The notes beneath the pieces are model-generated. The model was not told the origin of the DNA. It worked only from the letters and a program-made list of their open reading frames with translations, and did not search any database. 64,000 nucleotides of DNA from Candidatus Limnocylindrales bacterium. GTDB taxonomy: Bacteria; Desulfobacterota; Binatia; UBA1149; CAITLU01. The DNA is taken from positions 372,001 through 436,000 of the forward strand of contig DATNBU010000039.1 in assembly GCA_035571835.1 (NCBI GenBank), written 5' to 3'. Every line of letters starts with the position of its first letter. Position 1 is the first letter of the stretch. The translations under genes and the position numbers were made by a program. Positions 17,354 through 26,521 of this stretch are shown here, in pieces.

Positions 17354-18259
17354 ATGACGACCGGCCCGACCTCGCCGCCGCGCGCCGGTTCATCCGAATG
17401 GCATCACGACGAGCTCGCTGCGGGCGGCCTTCGCTTTCACGTCGTACGTGCAGGCGATGGGCCAGCCGTGCTCCTGCTGCACGGATTCCCCGACTTCTGG
17501 TACTCGTGGCGATACCAGATTCCGGCGCTCGCAGCCGCAGGCTTCCGCGTCATCGCTCCGGATCTTCGCGGCTACAACGCATCCGACAAACCATCAGGGG
17601 TCAAAGCCTACGACATCGATCTGCTGGCCGCGGACGTCGCCGCTCTTGCCGATGCGACCGCGACCGGCCGCGTGCATCTCGCCGGGCACGACTGGGGCGG
17701 AATCGTCGCGTGGTATGCTGCCATGCAGTACCCGGAGAAATTCCAGAGCCTCGTCGTGCTCAACGCGCCCCACCCCGCAACGTTCGCGCGTGACCTGTTC
17801 ACCACGCGGCAGTGGCTGCGATCGTGGTACATGTTTTTCTTCCAGCTGCCCGGACTTCCGGAAGCGATGGTACGGCTGGGCAATTTCCGGTCGCTCGACG
17901 AGACGTATTCGCGCGAGGTATTCGGACGCGACGCGTTCGCGCACCGCGAGATCGACGATTACAAGGCTGCGCTCGCGATGCCGGGCGCGCTGACGTCGGC
18001 CATCAACTACTATCGTGCGGCGTTTCGGCGCTTCGTGCGTGCGCCGCGCGGCGAGCACCGGCCGATCGAAATCCCCACGCTGCTGCTGTGGGGCGACCGC
18101 GACAGGCACCTCGGCAGCAGCCTTACGGTCGGACTCGACCCATGGGTTCCCGATCTCAAGGTCCGGCATTTCCCGGACGCGGGCCACTGGCTGCAGCTGG
18201 ACGAGCCGGACATCGTCAACCGCATGATGATCGACTTTTTCTCGAGCGCTTCGCGATAA
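17354..18259 (+). CDS. Epoxide-hydrolase-like alpha/beta hydrolase
   Basis: 301 residues from the ATG at 17354. Oxyanion motif 'LLHGFPDFWYSWRYQIPALA' at 42-61, and nucleophile elbow 'AGHDWGG' with Asp113. An Asp nucleophile marks epoxide hydrolases or haloalkane dehalogenases rather than esterases. A cap domain with 'SAINYYRAAFRR' follows, and 'LWGDRDRHLG' and 'FPDAGHWLQLDEP' supply the acid and His. The HGFP motif and cap favour epoxide hydrolase. Last gene of the likely NmrA-cupin-hydrolase operon. Confidence 0.88.
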   Translation: MTTGPTSPPRAGSSEWHHDELAAGGLRFHVVRAGDGPAVLLLHGFPDFWYSWRYQIPALAAAGFRVIAPDLRGYNASDKPSGVKAYDIDLLAADVAALADATATGRVHLAGHDWGGIVAWYAAMQYPEKFQSLVVLNAPHPATFARDLFTTRQWLRSWYMFFFQLPGLPEAMVRLGNFRSLDETYSREVFGRDAFAHREIDDYKAALAMPGALTSAINYYRAAFRRFVRAPRGEHRPIEIPTLLLWGDRDRHLGSSLTVGLDPWVPDLKVRHFPDAGHWLQLDEPDIVNRMMIDFFSSASR

Positions 18260-18304
18260 GGGACGCGCAGGAACGCGAATCGATCGAAGCTGCTTTTTGT
18301 CGAG

Positions 18305-18775
18305 TTACTTTTTGGCGGTCACCATCACGACGTCGCCGGGCTTCTTCGCCCATTTCGCGCTCCATTCCTTGATGCAGGCCGGCAGGGCATCGAAGCTCGA
18401 TTGCCGCGAATAGACCCGAACCTTACCGCCCGAGAGCATCGCAGCGTTTACCGTGTTCCTGCCGGCATCGACGCACAGCACCGCGTTCTCCTCGCCGCCC
18501 ATGTGCGGCGCGTTCCCATCCGTCGAAAGCGTGCCGCCGGTGAGCGCTATCGGGCCCATCACCGAAAGGTTGTTCTCGAGATGCTTCAGTTCAGCGCCGA
18601 CCACGTGCTTGAGCTCCCGAGCAACGAGCGGATCCTTGAGGAACTTGGCGAGCTCATAGCTGCCGACGTACTTCGCCAGTGCGGTCTTCTGGGCATCTGT
18701 TCGCGGCTCGTCGCCGGCATGGGCAGCGGCGACGGATATTGCGAAACAGGCGAACGCGATTCCTGCGATTCTCAT
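18305..18775 (-). CDS. Small exported protein of unknown function
   Basis: 156 residues with a signal peptide ('MRIAGIAFACFAISVAAAHA'). The mature part contains 'AKYVGSYELAKFLKDP', 'GGTLSTDGNAPHMGGEENAV' and 'KVRVYSRQSSFDALPACIKE'. I do not recognise the family. It is preceded by GGAG. The composition matches the genome, so it is likely a resident gene. It lies 136 bp downstream of the AmpG-like permease on the same strand. Confidence 0.7.
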   Translation of the reverse strand: MRIAGIAFACFAISVAAAHAGDEPRTDAQKTALAKYVGSYELAKFLKDPLVARELKHVVGAELKHLENNLSVMGPIALTGGTLSTDGNAPHMGGEENAVLCVDAGRNTVNAAMLSGGKVRVYSRQSSFDALPACIKEWSAKWAKKPGDVVMVTAKK

Positions 18776-18911
18776 GGATGGTTCTCCGAGGGATTGCTGA
18801 GGTGGTGCAAATCACTCCACGCGCTCGACGTTGAGCCCACTTGCCGGCTTGCCCACGCCAAGACAAATAGAGCGTATCCGAGGATGATTCTTCGCCCGGC
18901 CGCATGCGGAA

Positions 18912-20231
18912 TCAGGTCCTGTCGGCAATGTTCGCCGGCGTCCACGGCGCGACCTTCAGCAGCAGCAGCATTCCGGGCAGCGTCATCACGAAGCACAAGA
19001 GGAAGAAGTCGACGTAGCCGAGCTGCTCGATGAGCCGGCCGGCATATGCGTTGACGACGGTGCGCGGCACCGCCATCAGGCTCGTAAACAGCGCGAACTG
19101 CGTGGCCGCGTAGGCCGGACTCGTCGTGCGCGCAATGAACGAAACGAATGCGGTCGTCCCAAGCCCGACGCCGAACGCTTCGATGCCGATCACCACGGCG
19201 AGCTGGAGAAGCCGCGCCGTATCCGGCGGCGCGGGTCCTCCGGCGGCGAGCCACATGAAACCGAGGATGGCCAGCGCCTGCGCGGCGCCGAAGATCCACA
19301 GCGCGCGGTCGATGCCGAGCCTCAGCATCCACAAGCCGCCGAGCAGCCCGCCCGCCACGCTGCACCACAGTCCGGCGTTCTTCGCGACGATGCCGATGTC
19401 GGTCTTGGAAAACCCCATGTCGAGGTAGAACGGCGTCGCGAGCGCCGTCGCGAGCGAGTCGCCGAGCTTGTAGAAAAACACGAACGCGAGCACGAGCGCC
19501 GCGCTCTTCCAGCCATGGCGGCTGAAGAACTCGACGAACGGCTCGACGATCGCATCGCTGAGCGTGCGCGGAGCGGCGTGGTACGACTCGGGCTCGCGAA
19601 TCGAGAGCGACAGGATCAGGCCCGGAACGAGGAACGCGGCCGTGATCGCGAATACCTGGAACCACGGAAGCCGGTCGGCAAGAAACAGCGACAACGAGCC
19701 GGGCACGAGCCCGGCCATCTTGTATGCGTTGACGTAGACGCCGTTGCCGAGGCCGAGCTCGGTTTCGGTCAGCAGCTCACGCCGATACGCATCGATCGCG
19801 ATGTCCTGCGTGGCCGACAGCAGCGCGACCAGCGACGCGATGGCGGCAACCAGCGTCACCTGCGTCTTCGGATCGAGTGTGCCGAGCGCGACGACGGCGG
19901 CGAGAAGGCCGAGCTGCGAGAGGAACATCCAGCTTCGCCTGCGGCCGAAGCCGATCGGATCGTAGCGGTCGACGAGCGGCGCCCACAGGAATTTCCACGT
20001 GTACGGAAGCTGGACGAGCGCGAATGCGCCGATGGTCGCGAGCGACAGCTCTTTGGTCTTGAGCCACGCCGGAAGGAGATTGAACAGCAGGAACAGCGGA
20101 AGACCGGACGAGAACCCGACGACGGCGCAGATCGCCATCTTGCGCCAGTCGGTGCGCGGCTTTGCACCCGCCGCTTCACCGGCGGCTTCTGCGCCCTCCA
20201 CAACCTCGTCCGCCACCGACCGATGGTACAT
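18912..20231 (-). CDS. AmpG-like MFS permease
   Basis: 439 residues and about 12 membrane segments. It opens after a short acidic/Ala-rich head with 'AICAVVGFSSGLPLFLLFNL', and has 'SATQDIAIDAYRRELL' in the region of helix 4, both signatures of AmpG-family muropeptide permeases, which import anhydro-muropeptides for cell wall recycling. Related acetyl-CoA or siderophore permeases share these motifs, so the substrate is a family-level inference. No ampC or recycling enzyme is adjacent. Confidence 0.85.
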   Translation of the reverse strand: MYHRSVADEVVEGAEAAGEAAGAKPRTDWRKMAICAVVGFSSGLPLFLLFNLLPAWLKTKELSLATIGAFALVQLPYTWKFLWAPLVDRYDPIGFGRRRSWMFLSQLGLLAAVVALGTLDPKTQVTLVAAIASLVALLSATQDIAIDAYRRELLTETELGLGNGVYVNAYKMAGLVPGSLSLFLADRLPWFQVFAITAAFLVPGLILSLSIREPESYHAAPRTLSDAIVEPFVEFFSRHGWKSAALVLAFVFFYKLGDSLATALATPFYLDMGFSKTDIGIVAKNAGLWCSVAGGLLGGLWMLRLGIDRALWIFGAAQALAILGFMWLAAGGPAPPDTARLLQLAVVIGIEAFGVGLGTTAFVSFIARTTSPAYAATQFALFTSLMAVPRTVVNAYAGRLIEQLGYVDFFLLCFVMTLPGMLLLLKVAPWTPANIADRT

Positions 20232-20341
20232 GGCGCCGGATGCGCGCGCAGCCGGCCGGCAGAAGGTTTCTGTGCAGCAGCGTGTCGCACGTTCCGACGC
20301 GCCGCTGCGCGCGAGCCCCGCGGCCCGTCGCTAACTTCTGC

Positions 20342-20989
20342 TCAACGCTTCGTGCCCCATGCGTTCCAGTACGTGATCTCGCGGCTCGGGATCCGTTTCG
20401 CCGGCTTGAAGTCTTCGCCGGAGAAATACGCGACCGGCAGCAGCGCGGCCTGCGTGATCTCGGGCGGAATGCCGAGGATAGCGGCGGCTTCGGACTCGAA
20501 CATCAGATGGATCGTCGTCCACGCCGATCCGAGGCCGCGGGCCCTGGCGGCCAGCATGAACGACCAGACCGCCGGCAGGATCGATCCATACATCGAGGCT
20601 TGCGCGAACTGCGGCTGCGATTCGAAGCGGCCCTCGATGCACGGGATCAGGAACACCGGCGCCTGCTCCATCGTCTGCGCGAGGTAGACGGCTGAGTCGA
20701 TTACGCGCGGCAGCTGCCTGGTGCGAGGGTCTTCGTCGGGGCGCTCGGGGCGCGGCATCTGCGCGTACAGCTCGAAGCCTTTGCGATACAGGTCGGCGAG
20801 CGCCTTTTTCTTGCCCGCATCGGTCACGACCATGAACGACCAGCCCTGCTGGTTCGATCCGGTCGGCGCCTGAGTCGCGATGTCGATGCATTCCTGGATC
20901 AGCGCGGGATCGACCGGTCGTGAGTAATCGAGCCGTTTTCTCACCGAGCGCGTCGTCGTCAGAAGCCTGTCGGTTGCTGCAAGATCCAT
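20342..20989 (-). CDS. Nitroreductase family protein
   Basis: 215 residues with 'TTTRSVRKRLDYSRPVDP' at the N-terminus and 'ATQAPTGSNQQGWSFMVV' for FMN binding, then 'AARARGLGSAWTTIHLMFE' and 'LGIPPEITQAALLPVAYFSG'. These are the classical FMN-dependent nitroreductase signatures. AAGGAG precedes the ATG. Natural substrates of this family include quinones, enones and iodotyrosine-like compounds; none is implied by the neighbours. Confidence 0.9.
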   Translation of the reverse strand: MDLAATDRLLTTTRSVRKRLDYSRPVDPALIQECIDIATQAPTGSNQQGWSFMVVTDAGKKKALADLYRKGFELYAQMPRPERPDEDPRTRQLPRVIDSAVYLAQTMEQAPVFLIPCIEGRFESQPQFAQASMYGSILPAVWSFMLAARARGLGSAWTTIHLMFESEAAAILGIPPEITQAALLPVAYFSGEDFKPAKRIPSREITYWNAWGTKR

Positions 20990-21036
20990 ATCGGTTCTCC
21001 TTCGAGGTTGCGTAAGGGTCGCGTGCTACTATCGCG

Positions 21037-21092
21037 AAAACGGGACATGTGCATTTTTGCTGGCAAATTTTAAATGTACCTGTCCCCATTTT
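21037..21092. repeat. GGGGACAG-type palindrome, copy 1 (degenerate)
   Basis: AAAACGGGACATGTGCATTT (21037-21056) and AAATGTACCTGTCCCCATTTT (21072-21092) are imperfect inverted arms around a GCTGGCAAATTTT core. The right arm runs into the TAA stop (21091-21093) of the lipase maturation factor gene. It resembles the REP-type palindromes associated with IS200-like (RAYT) transposases. Two relatives are at 37360 and 60919. Confidence 0.75.
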
Positions 21093-22578
21093 ACGGCCGG
21101 GACAAAGTCGGCGAGAACTGGCCGACCGGGCGGCGCTTCCACCATGCTCCGGTCTCGCGGTGGGCGGTCCAGTCGGTGAATTCGTACTCATAGAGCATCG
21201 CGCGCACGTGGTGCGGAGGCTTGCCGTGAAACGGATCGGATGCCAGCAGCGCGATGACGTCGGGTGATCCTTCGAGGAGCCGCCGCTCGAGCTCGACCAG
21301 CCAGGGACTCCTTCGCCAGTCGTCCAGCGCAGCGAACCACATCTGCCAGTCGAGGCGCGGCTGGTGCGGTGCGACGAATCGCGGCCGCCGCGCAACGTCG
21401 ACGGGTTTCCATCGGAACGGATATTCGACCCACTGCTGGCCGTCCTCGCTGCCTTCGAGAATGACCTCGGGGCGGTGCTTGGTCATGACCGAAAACAGTC
21501 CGTAGCTGCTCGTCACGTGCCACGGCTCGAGCACGGCAACGAGCTTCAGTACCGGCGGAGGAAGCACGTCGAAGCCGCGAAAGCGCGCGATCATCAGCGC
21601 GCCGCCGCAGACGGCAAGCGGCAGCGCAACGATCGCCAGCACGGCGGTACGCAGCATCGCGGCGTGCGACCTGACGACCGGCTCGCGCGGCCAGCGACCG
21701 GCAACGAGTCGTTTCGGCTGCACGCGGTCGAGCATCGCATCGATCGCATCGTCGTCGAGCAGCGAAAGGCAAAGCGACGCCGACAGCAGGTTGAAGAACG
21801 TATAGTTGCCGGTCGCCGCGATCAGGAACTGCAGCCCGACCAGCAGGAAGAATCCGGCCAGCCGCGCGCGTCGCGGCCCGAGCGCGAGCCACGATGCGCC
21901 GAGCTCTACTCCGAACATCATCGCGCACGAGAATCTCTGCAAGACAGCCGGAAGCTGGTTGGCGAGCCACGCGGTCCACGTCGGCAGCGGCTGCGTCCAG
22001 TAGTGGTACTCGAGCGCAGTCAGGTTCCACCACACCGGATCGTTGCTGAGGAGCTTCACCGCGCCCGAGGCGAACATCAGCCGGAACACGAGCCAGCGAA
22101 ACATCCAGATGACGACCGGAGACGGCTCCGGATCATAACCGGCCTGCTGACGAAGCCGCATCGGCGCGAGAAAGATCGCAAGGAACCCGGTTTCGAGCAG
22201 AAGGATGTCCCACTGGAATCCAAGAAAGACGCGCCCGATCTGGTACAGCGAAAAATACAGCAGCCAGCAGAGGAGCGCGGTGATCGTCGGCAGCACGCCC
22301 ATCATCAGTAGCAGTGCGCTGGCTGCGCCTGCCCAGCACACGCCGGTCAGCATCGCATCGCTTGCGCCGAGCCAGAACACCGTCGGATGCGCCTGCCACG
22401 CGTCGGGGCCGAGACGCTGCGACAGGTAGTCGAGATACTGCGCTGCCGGCAGGATTCCGCGTGCGCCGTAGAGGCCCTTGATCTGGACGGCCAGTGAGAC
22501 GAACGCGATCAGATAGACGAGCGCGATCGACCGGAGCAGGAGGCGCGCGGCTGCGGCGCGCGGTCGCGGCCCGTTCAT
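21091..22578 (-). CDS. Lipase maturation factor family membrane protein
   Basis: 495 residues. At least six membrane helices in the first ~330 residues, with 'FQWDILLLETGFLAIFLAP' and 'VIWMFRWLVFRLMFASGAVK', and a C-terminal soluble part with 'VILEGSEDGQQWVEYPFRWK' and 'PRLDWQMWFAALDD'. This is the lipase maturation factor (LMF1) layout also found in bacteria as DUF1222. In animals LMF1 helps fold lipases in the ER; the bacterial role is unknown. Its stop codon lies inside a GGGGACAG palindrome. It is divergent from the Rieske gene with only 35 bp between starts. Confidence 0.9.
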   Translation of the reverse strand: MNGPRPRAAAARLLLRSIALVYLIAFVSLAVQIKGLYGARGILPAAQYLDYLSQRLGPDAWQAHPTVFWLGASDAMLTGVCWAGAASALLLMMGVLPTITALLCWLLYFSLYQIGRVFLGFQWDILLLETGFLAIFLAPMRLRQQAGYDPEPSPVVIWMFRWLVFRLMFASGAVKLLSNDPVWWNLTALEYHYWTQPLPTWTAWLANQLPAVLQRFSCAMMFGVELGASWLALGPRRARLAGFFLLVGLQFLIAATGNYTFFNLLSASLCLSLLDDDAIDAMLDRVQPKRLVAGRWPREPVVRSHAAMLRTAVLAIVALPLAVCGGALMIARFRGFDVLPPPVLKLVAVLEPWHVTSSYGLFSVMTKHRPEVILEGSEDGQQWVEYPFRWKPVDVARRPRFVAPHQPRLDWQMWFAALDDWRRSPWLVELERRLLEGSPDVIALLASDPFHGKPPHHVRAMLYEYEFTDWTAHRETGAWWKRRPVGQFSPTLSRP

Positions 22579-22613
22579 TCCCTTCGGAGCCGTTCGGCTG
22601 GTAGCCTCGGCAC

Positions 22614-23024
22614 GTGAGCGGAGACGTGCGCCAGGACCGCGACCAGAACATCGACCGGAAGATCGATGAGGAAAGGATCGTCGTCTGCAGCGCGGACGCG
22701 CTCGGCGAAAACCAGACGGTCAAGTTCCGCATCACGCGCGGGCCGGGCGAAGGCTTCGTGATCCGGCACAACGGGGAGCTTTACGCCTACCGCAATGAAT
22801 GCCGGCATATTCCGCTTACGATGGACTGGGTGGAAAACCGTTTCCTGTCGCGCGACGGATGCTGGATCCAGTGCGCGACGCACGGTGCGCGCTATGAGAT
22901 CGCGACAGGACTTTGCGTGGCCGGTCCGCCGGCAGGTCTTGTGCTTCATCGATTGCCCGTCACGGTCGAGGACGGGACCATCATCGTGCGCGTTGCGGCC
23001 GGCGAGGTCGATCCGCGGCGCTAG
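22614..23024 (+). CDS. Rieske [2Fe-2S] domain protein
   Basis: 136 residues from a GTG start. The cluster ligands are Cys63-x-His65 ('NECRHIPLTMDW') and Cys87-x2-His90 ('IQCATHGARYEIATGLC'), the CxH-CxxH pattern of Rieske proteins. There is no membrane anchor and no oxygenase domain, so it is a stand-alone soluble ferredoxin-like protein. The redox partner is not adjacent. The ribosome site is weak and a GTG at 22626 is an alternative. Confidence 0.85.
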   Translation: MSGDVRQDRDQNIDRKIDEERIVVCSADALGENQTVKFRITRGPGEGFVIRHNGELYAYRNECRHIPLTMDWVENRFLSRDGCWIQCATHGARYEIATGLCVAGPPAGLVLHRLPVTVEDGTIIVRVAAGEVDPRR

Positions 23025-23036
23025 CGATTCGCCTGG

Positions 23037-24254
23037 CTACGGGCAGCTGAGCGCGACCGGCTGCCCCACCGAGTAACGCAGCAGCGGCAGCGCGTCACTC
23101 GAGGTCACGCCGCCCGGGGACGACACGTCGCAGACTTCCGCAGGACAGGTCGTCGAGCCGACGGCACCCTTCAGAGCCTGCAGCGCATCGGTGGCGGTGA
23201 TGTCGTCGTCGCTGTTGGCATCGCCGCAGCGGGGCTCCGGCGCCATCTGCCAGCCGATGTCGGACAGTATCGCGAGCGTGATGCGCAGGCTGTGCGGCGC
23301 CGGGCTCGTGATGTACGGCTCCATCAGCTCGTTCGGAGCGACGGCCGTGTCGAGATGCGCGACCGACGAACCGGGCTGGTAGAAAATCGGCGCGAACAGC
23401 TGCACCGCTCCGTCGAGACGCTTTCCGCGCGTGATCGTCTCGGCCGCGTCGATGACGGCCGGGCCGGCCCAGACCAGCGCCGTGTTGTCGACGATCGCGC
23501 GCTGGCGCTGCACGTCCGACATGCGCGAGACCTGCTTCGGATTGATATTCCGGTCTTCGACGTTGTCGATGTAGGCGTCCTGAAAGTTGAAATACATCTG
23601 GCCGGTGTTCGGGTCGATGAGATCGAGCACGCCGAGACCGTGACCGATCTCGTGCAGCACGACCGACAGGAAGTCGATGTCCCCTCCGGCGTTGCCGTCG
23701 ACACCGTAGTAGAAGCCGAGACCGCCGAGCACGAGATCGCCGTCCACTTCCGAATTGAACTGCGACTGGATCTCCGGGCACTGGTCGCCGAGAAGCTCGA
23801 TCGGACAATCATTGGGAACGCGGTCGTTCAGGTCGCTTCCGCGGAACTGGTTGGCGAGCGCGGCGACGTACCACGTCTCGGGCTTGGCTACGCCGGGAAA
23901 ATCGCGGTGCACCGTGGTCGGTGCGGCCTGGCCGAGAATGGCCCCGAACTCATCGCCCTGCAGATCGTCGAAGCTCGCGCTGACGATGATCGGCACGTTT
24001 CCACGAAGGCGCAGGCCCCAGGCTTCGGCGGCATACTGGAAAACGTAGTAACGCTGCTCGCCGAGCGTCGTCCCGGGGTTTCGGCCGACCGGGGCGACCG
24101 GCGTGTCATCGTTGAAGCCCTCGTCGCCCGTATTGGTGCTCGTGACGATGATCTGGACGGCGCCGGCCGGAGTCGCCACAGCGGCAAGCATGACGCCGAG
24201 CAGAGGCGCTGCCAGCCAGAGGTTCGTTCGCGATGATTTGATGCAGCGTCTCAT
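23037..24254 (-). CDS. Secreted zinc metalloprotease with dockerin-like tail (copy A)
   Basis: 405 residues with a signal peptide to about 32. The zinc motif is HEIGHGLGVLD at 201-211: His201, Glu202 and His205, with Asp211 at the third-ligand position of HExxHxxGxxD metzincins. A Met-turn-like 'PNELMEPYITSPAPHS' follows. It fits the NF038122-type metalloproteases. The last ~62 residues are a two-repeat dockerin-like module: CGDANSDDDITATDALQALK, then a Cys pair, then 'GGVTSSDALPLLRYSVGQPV' and a terminal Cys-Pro. It is a tandem paralogue of the next gene and lies 76 bp downstream of it on the same strand. Confidence 0.87.
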   Translation of the reverse strand: MRRCIKSSRTNLWLAAPLLGVMLAAVATPAGAVQIIVTSTNTGDEGFNDDTPVAPVGRNPGTTLGEQRYYVFQYAAEAWGLRLRGNVPIIVSASFDDLQGDEFGAILGQAAPTTVHRDFPGVAKPETWYVAALANQFRGSDLNDRVPNDCPIELLGDQCPEIQSQFNSEVDGDLVLGGLGFYYGVDGNAGGDIDFLSVVLHEIGHGLGVLDLIDPNTGQMYFNFQDAYIDNVEDRNINPKQVSRMSDVQRQRAIVDNTALVWAGPAVIDAAETITRGKRLDGAVQLFAPIFYQPGSSVAHLDTAVAPNELMEPYITSPAPHSLRITLAILSDIGWQMAPEPRCGDANSDDDITATDALQALKGAVGSTTCPAEVCDVSSPGGVTSSDALPLLRYSVGQPVALSCP

Positions 24255-24330
24255 GATTGCCCCCGACGATACCGAGCCGTGGAAACTGTGACCAGCGGTC
24301 CGGCAAAAGAGAACATGGAACTCACGGTCT

Positions 24331-25557
24331 TCATGCCTGCGGACACGTCAGCGAAACCGGCTGTCCGACCGAGCGGCGAAGGACGAGCAGCGCGTCGGCT
24401 GTGGTCACACCGCCAAAATTGTTCACGTTACAGACCGCGAGCGGACACGCGCCGTTTCCGACCGCCCCCCTGAGAACCATCAGGGCGTCGCTCGTGGACA
24501 CGCTGCCGTCTCCGTTGGCATCTCCGCAGACCGCGTTGGCGTGCTCCGTCCAGCCCATGTCGGCGAGCATCGCGACCGTGATGTCGAGGTTGTGCGGCTG
24601 CGGATCCGACAGGTATGGCTCCATCAGCTCGTTCGGGCTCGCCACCGTGTCGACGTGCGAGACCGACGAACCGAGCTGGTAGATCGACGGCGCGAAGACC
24701 TTGAGCGCTCCGTCGACGCGTCGCCCCGCCGCCAGACCGCCCGCCGCGGCGAGCGTAGCGGCGCCGGTGAAGACGAGATTGCCGTCCGCGCGCAGCGCGA
24801 TCTTGCGCTGCGTGTCGGTCATTGCCGAAAGCTTGCGCGGAGTGAGCAGCATGTCCTCGAGCAGGCTGAGGTACGGATCGTCCTCGCCATTGAACTTTAC
24901 GCCGTTCGGATCGACGAGCGTCAGGAATCCGAGACCGTGTCCGATCTCGTGCAGCAGCACCGACAGGAAGTCGATGTCGATGCCGTTGTTGCCGTCGACG
25001 CCGTAGTAGAAGTCGTGAAGGCCGAGCACGACGGGCCCGTCGACGTCGCTGTTGAAGTTGGCCTCGATCTCCGGACAGTGGTTGCCGGCAAGCGCAATCG
25101 GACATTCGCCGGGCAGCAGGTCGTTCAGGTCGATGCCGATGCGCTGGTTCGCGAGCGCGGCGACATACCAGGTCGACGGCTTGGGCGCGTTCGTGAAGTC
25201 GTCGTGCACGGTGGTCGGCCGTGCGAAGCCGAGCACTGCACTGACGCTCGTGCCGCCCTGCTGCGAGAAGCTCGCCGATACAACGATCGGAACGTTTCCG
25301 CCGAGACGCTCGCTCCAGATGTCGGCCGCGTACTGGAACAGAAAGAGCCGCTGCGCTCCGAGCGATCTGCCTGGATTGCCGCCCACCGGCTGCACGGGCG
25401 ACGGATCGTTGAAACCCTTGCCCGGCAGGTCGTTGTTCCTGATGGTGATCGTGACGGCGGAAGCCGTCACGGGAACCGCGACGAGCGAACATGCGACCAG
25501 CAGAGCGGCCGTTCCGATCTTTCGATACACGGATAGAATGCGATGCCCGTCCCCCAT
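24331..25557 (-). CDS. Secreted zinc metalloprotease with dockerin-like tail (copy B)
   Basis: 408 residues, same layout as copy A: signal peptide to ~34, 'NNDLPGKGFNDPSPVQPVGG' near the mature start, 'FYYGVDGNNGIDIDFLSVLL' and the zinc motif HEIGHGLGFLT at 203-213. Here the position of the third in-line ligand is Thr213, not Asp or His, so the third ligand must come from elsewhere or activity is altered. The Met-turn 'PNELMEPYLSDPQPHN' is kept. The tail has CGDANGDGSVSTSDALMVLR and 'GGVTTADALLVLRRSVGQPV'. First gene of the tandem pair. A GTG at 25530 is an alternative start. Confidence 0.87.
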   Translation of the reverse strand: MGDGHRILSVYRKIGTAALLVACSLVAVPVTASAVTITIRNNDLPGKGFNDPSPVQPVGGNPGRSLGAQRLFLFQYAADIWSERLGGNVPIVVSASFSQQGGTSVSAVLGFARPTTVHDDFTNAPKPSTWYVAALANQRIGIDLNDLLPGECPIALAGNHCPEIEANFNSDVDGPVVLGLHDFYYGVDGNNGIDIDFLSVLLHEIGHGLGFLTLVDPNGVKFNGEDDPYLSLLEDMLLTPRKLSAMTDTQRKIALRADGNLVFTGAATLAAAGGLAAGRRVDGALKVFAPSIYQLGSSVSHVDTVASPNELMEPYLSDPQPHNLDITVAMLADMGWTEHANAVCGDANGDGSVSTSDALMVLRGAVGNGACPLAVCNVNNFGGVTTADALLVLRRSVGQPVSLTCPQA

Positions 25558-25658
25558 GGCTCATGCGGACCATAGCAGCGGCCGGGAACGCCGACAATGA
25601 CTCGAAATCGCTCTTTCTGCCGAGTCGGCCGCACGTTTGGCTCCCGGCGTCCGGCCGA

Positions 25659-26402
25659 CTATTCCTTTAGTTCGTCCTTGAATAACGAGACGACGCGGCG
25701 CCACGCGTCAGTCGCGGACTTTTCGTCGTAATCCGGACGCTCGTCGCAGAAGAAGCCGTGACCGACGCCCGGGTAGACGACGACTTCGTGTCGTACGCCT
25801 GCCGCCTCGAGGGCCGAGCGGATCTTTTCGACGTCCGAGGCCGGAATGTAGCCGTCGTTTTCGCCGAAGAAGCAGGCGATGCGTCCCTTGATCTTCGGCG
25901 TGAGCTCGACGGTCGCGGGCCCGGGCCCCATTCCGCCGGCAATCCCTCCGCCGTAGAAACTCGCGGCGGCTGCGATCGGCAGCTCGCACGCGGTGCGGTA
26001 CGCCATGTGTCCGCCGAAACAGAATCCGATCGCTCCGATGCCTTTGCCGCCGACATCGCTGCGACCGCGCAGCCAGTCGTACGCCGCGCTCACGTCGGCC
26101 TGGATCTCCTGCGGCCGCACCTGCTGCATCAGACCGATGCCGCGCGCCAGGCCGTCGGCGTCATAGCCGAGCTCGATGCCCGGTGCGGTTCGATAGAAGA
26201 GCTCCGGCGCGAGCGCGACGTAACCCTCGGCGGCCACGCGGTCGGCGACGGACTTGATGTGGTGATTGACGCCGAAAATCTCCTGATAGACGAGCACGCC
26301 CGGCAGTCTGGAACGGTTGCCGTCATCCGAAGGGCGTGACAGGTACGCCGGCATCGACGCCGCACCGACGGGAATCTGGACTCTCTCGCTTTTCGTATTC
26401 AT
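25659..26402 (-). CDS. Dienelactone hydrolase family protein
   Basis: 247 residues, the normal length. Nucleophile Cys128 ('GAIGFCFGGHMAYR'), the Glu41 that activates it ('VYQEIFGVNHHIK'), the acid in 'GENDGYIP' and the His in 'YPGVGHGFFCDERPDY' match carboxymethylenebutenolidase. That enzyme opens dienelactone in chlorocatechol and related pathways, but most genomic members have other ester or lactone substrates. It is divergent from the crotonase gene 119 bp away. Confidence 0.93.
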   Translation of the reverse strand: MNTKSERVQIPVGAASMPAYLSRPSDDGNRSRLPGVLVYQEIFGVNHHIKSVADRVAAEGYVALAPELFYRTAPGIELGYDADGLARGIGLMQQVRPQEIQADVSAAYDWLRGRSDVGGKGIGAIGFCFGGHMAYRTACELPIAAAASFYGGGIAGGMGPGPATVELTPKIKGRIACFFGENDGYIPASDVEKIRSALEAAGVRHEVVVYPGVGHGFFCDERPDYDEKSATDAWRRVVSLFKDELKE

Positions 26403-26521
26403 GCCTGAACCTCCGGTCGAGCGGAGCTAGCACGAGACGGAATCGGGGCGAAACCCGCGCATTTCCTGCGCAAACATCGGCCGGACGCTTCGCCAGCTGC
26501 CTTTCGGCCACGGAGATCACG

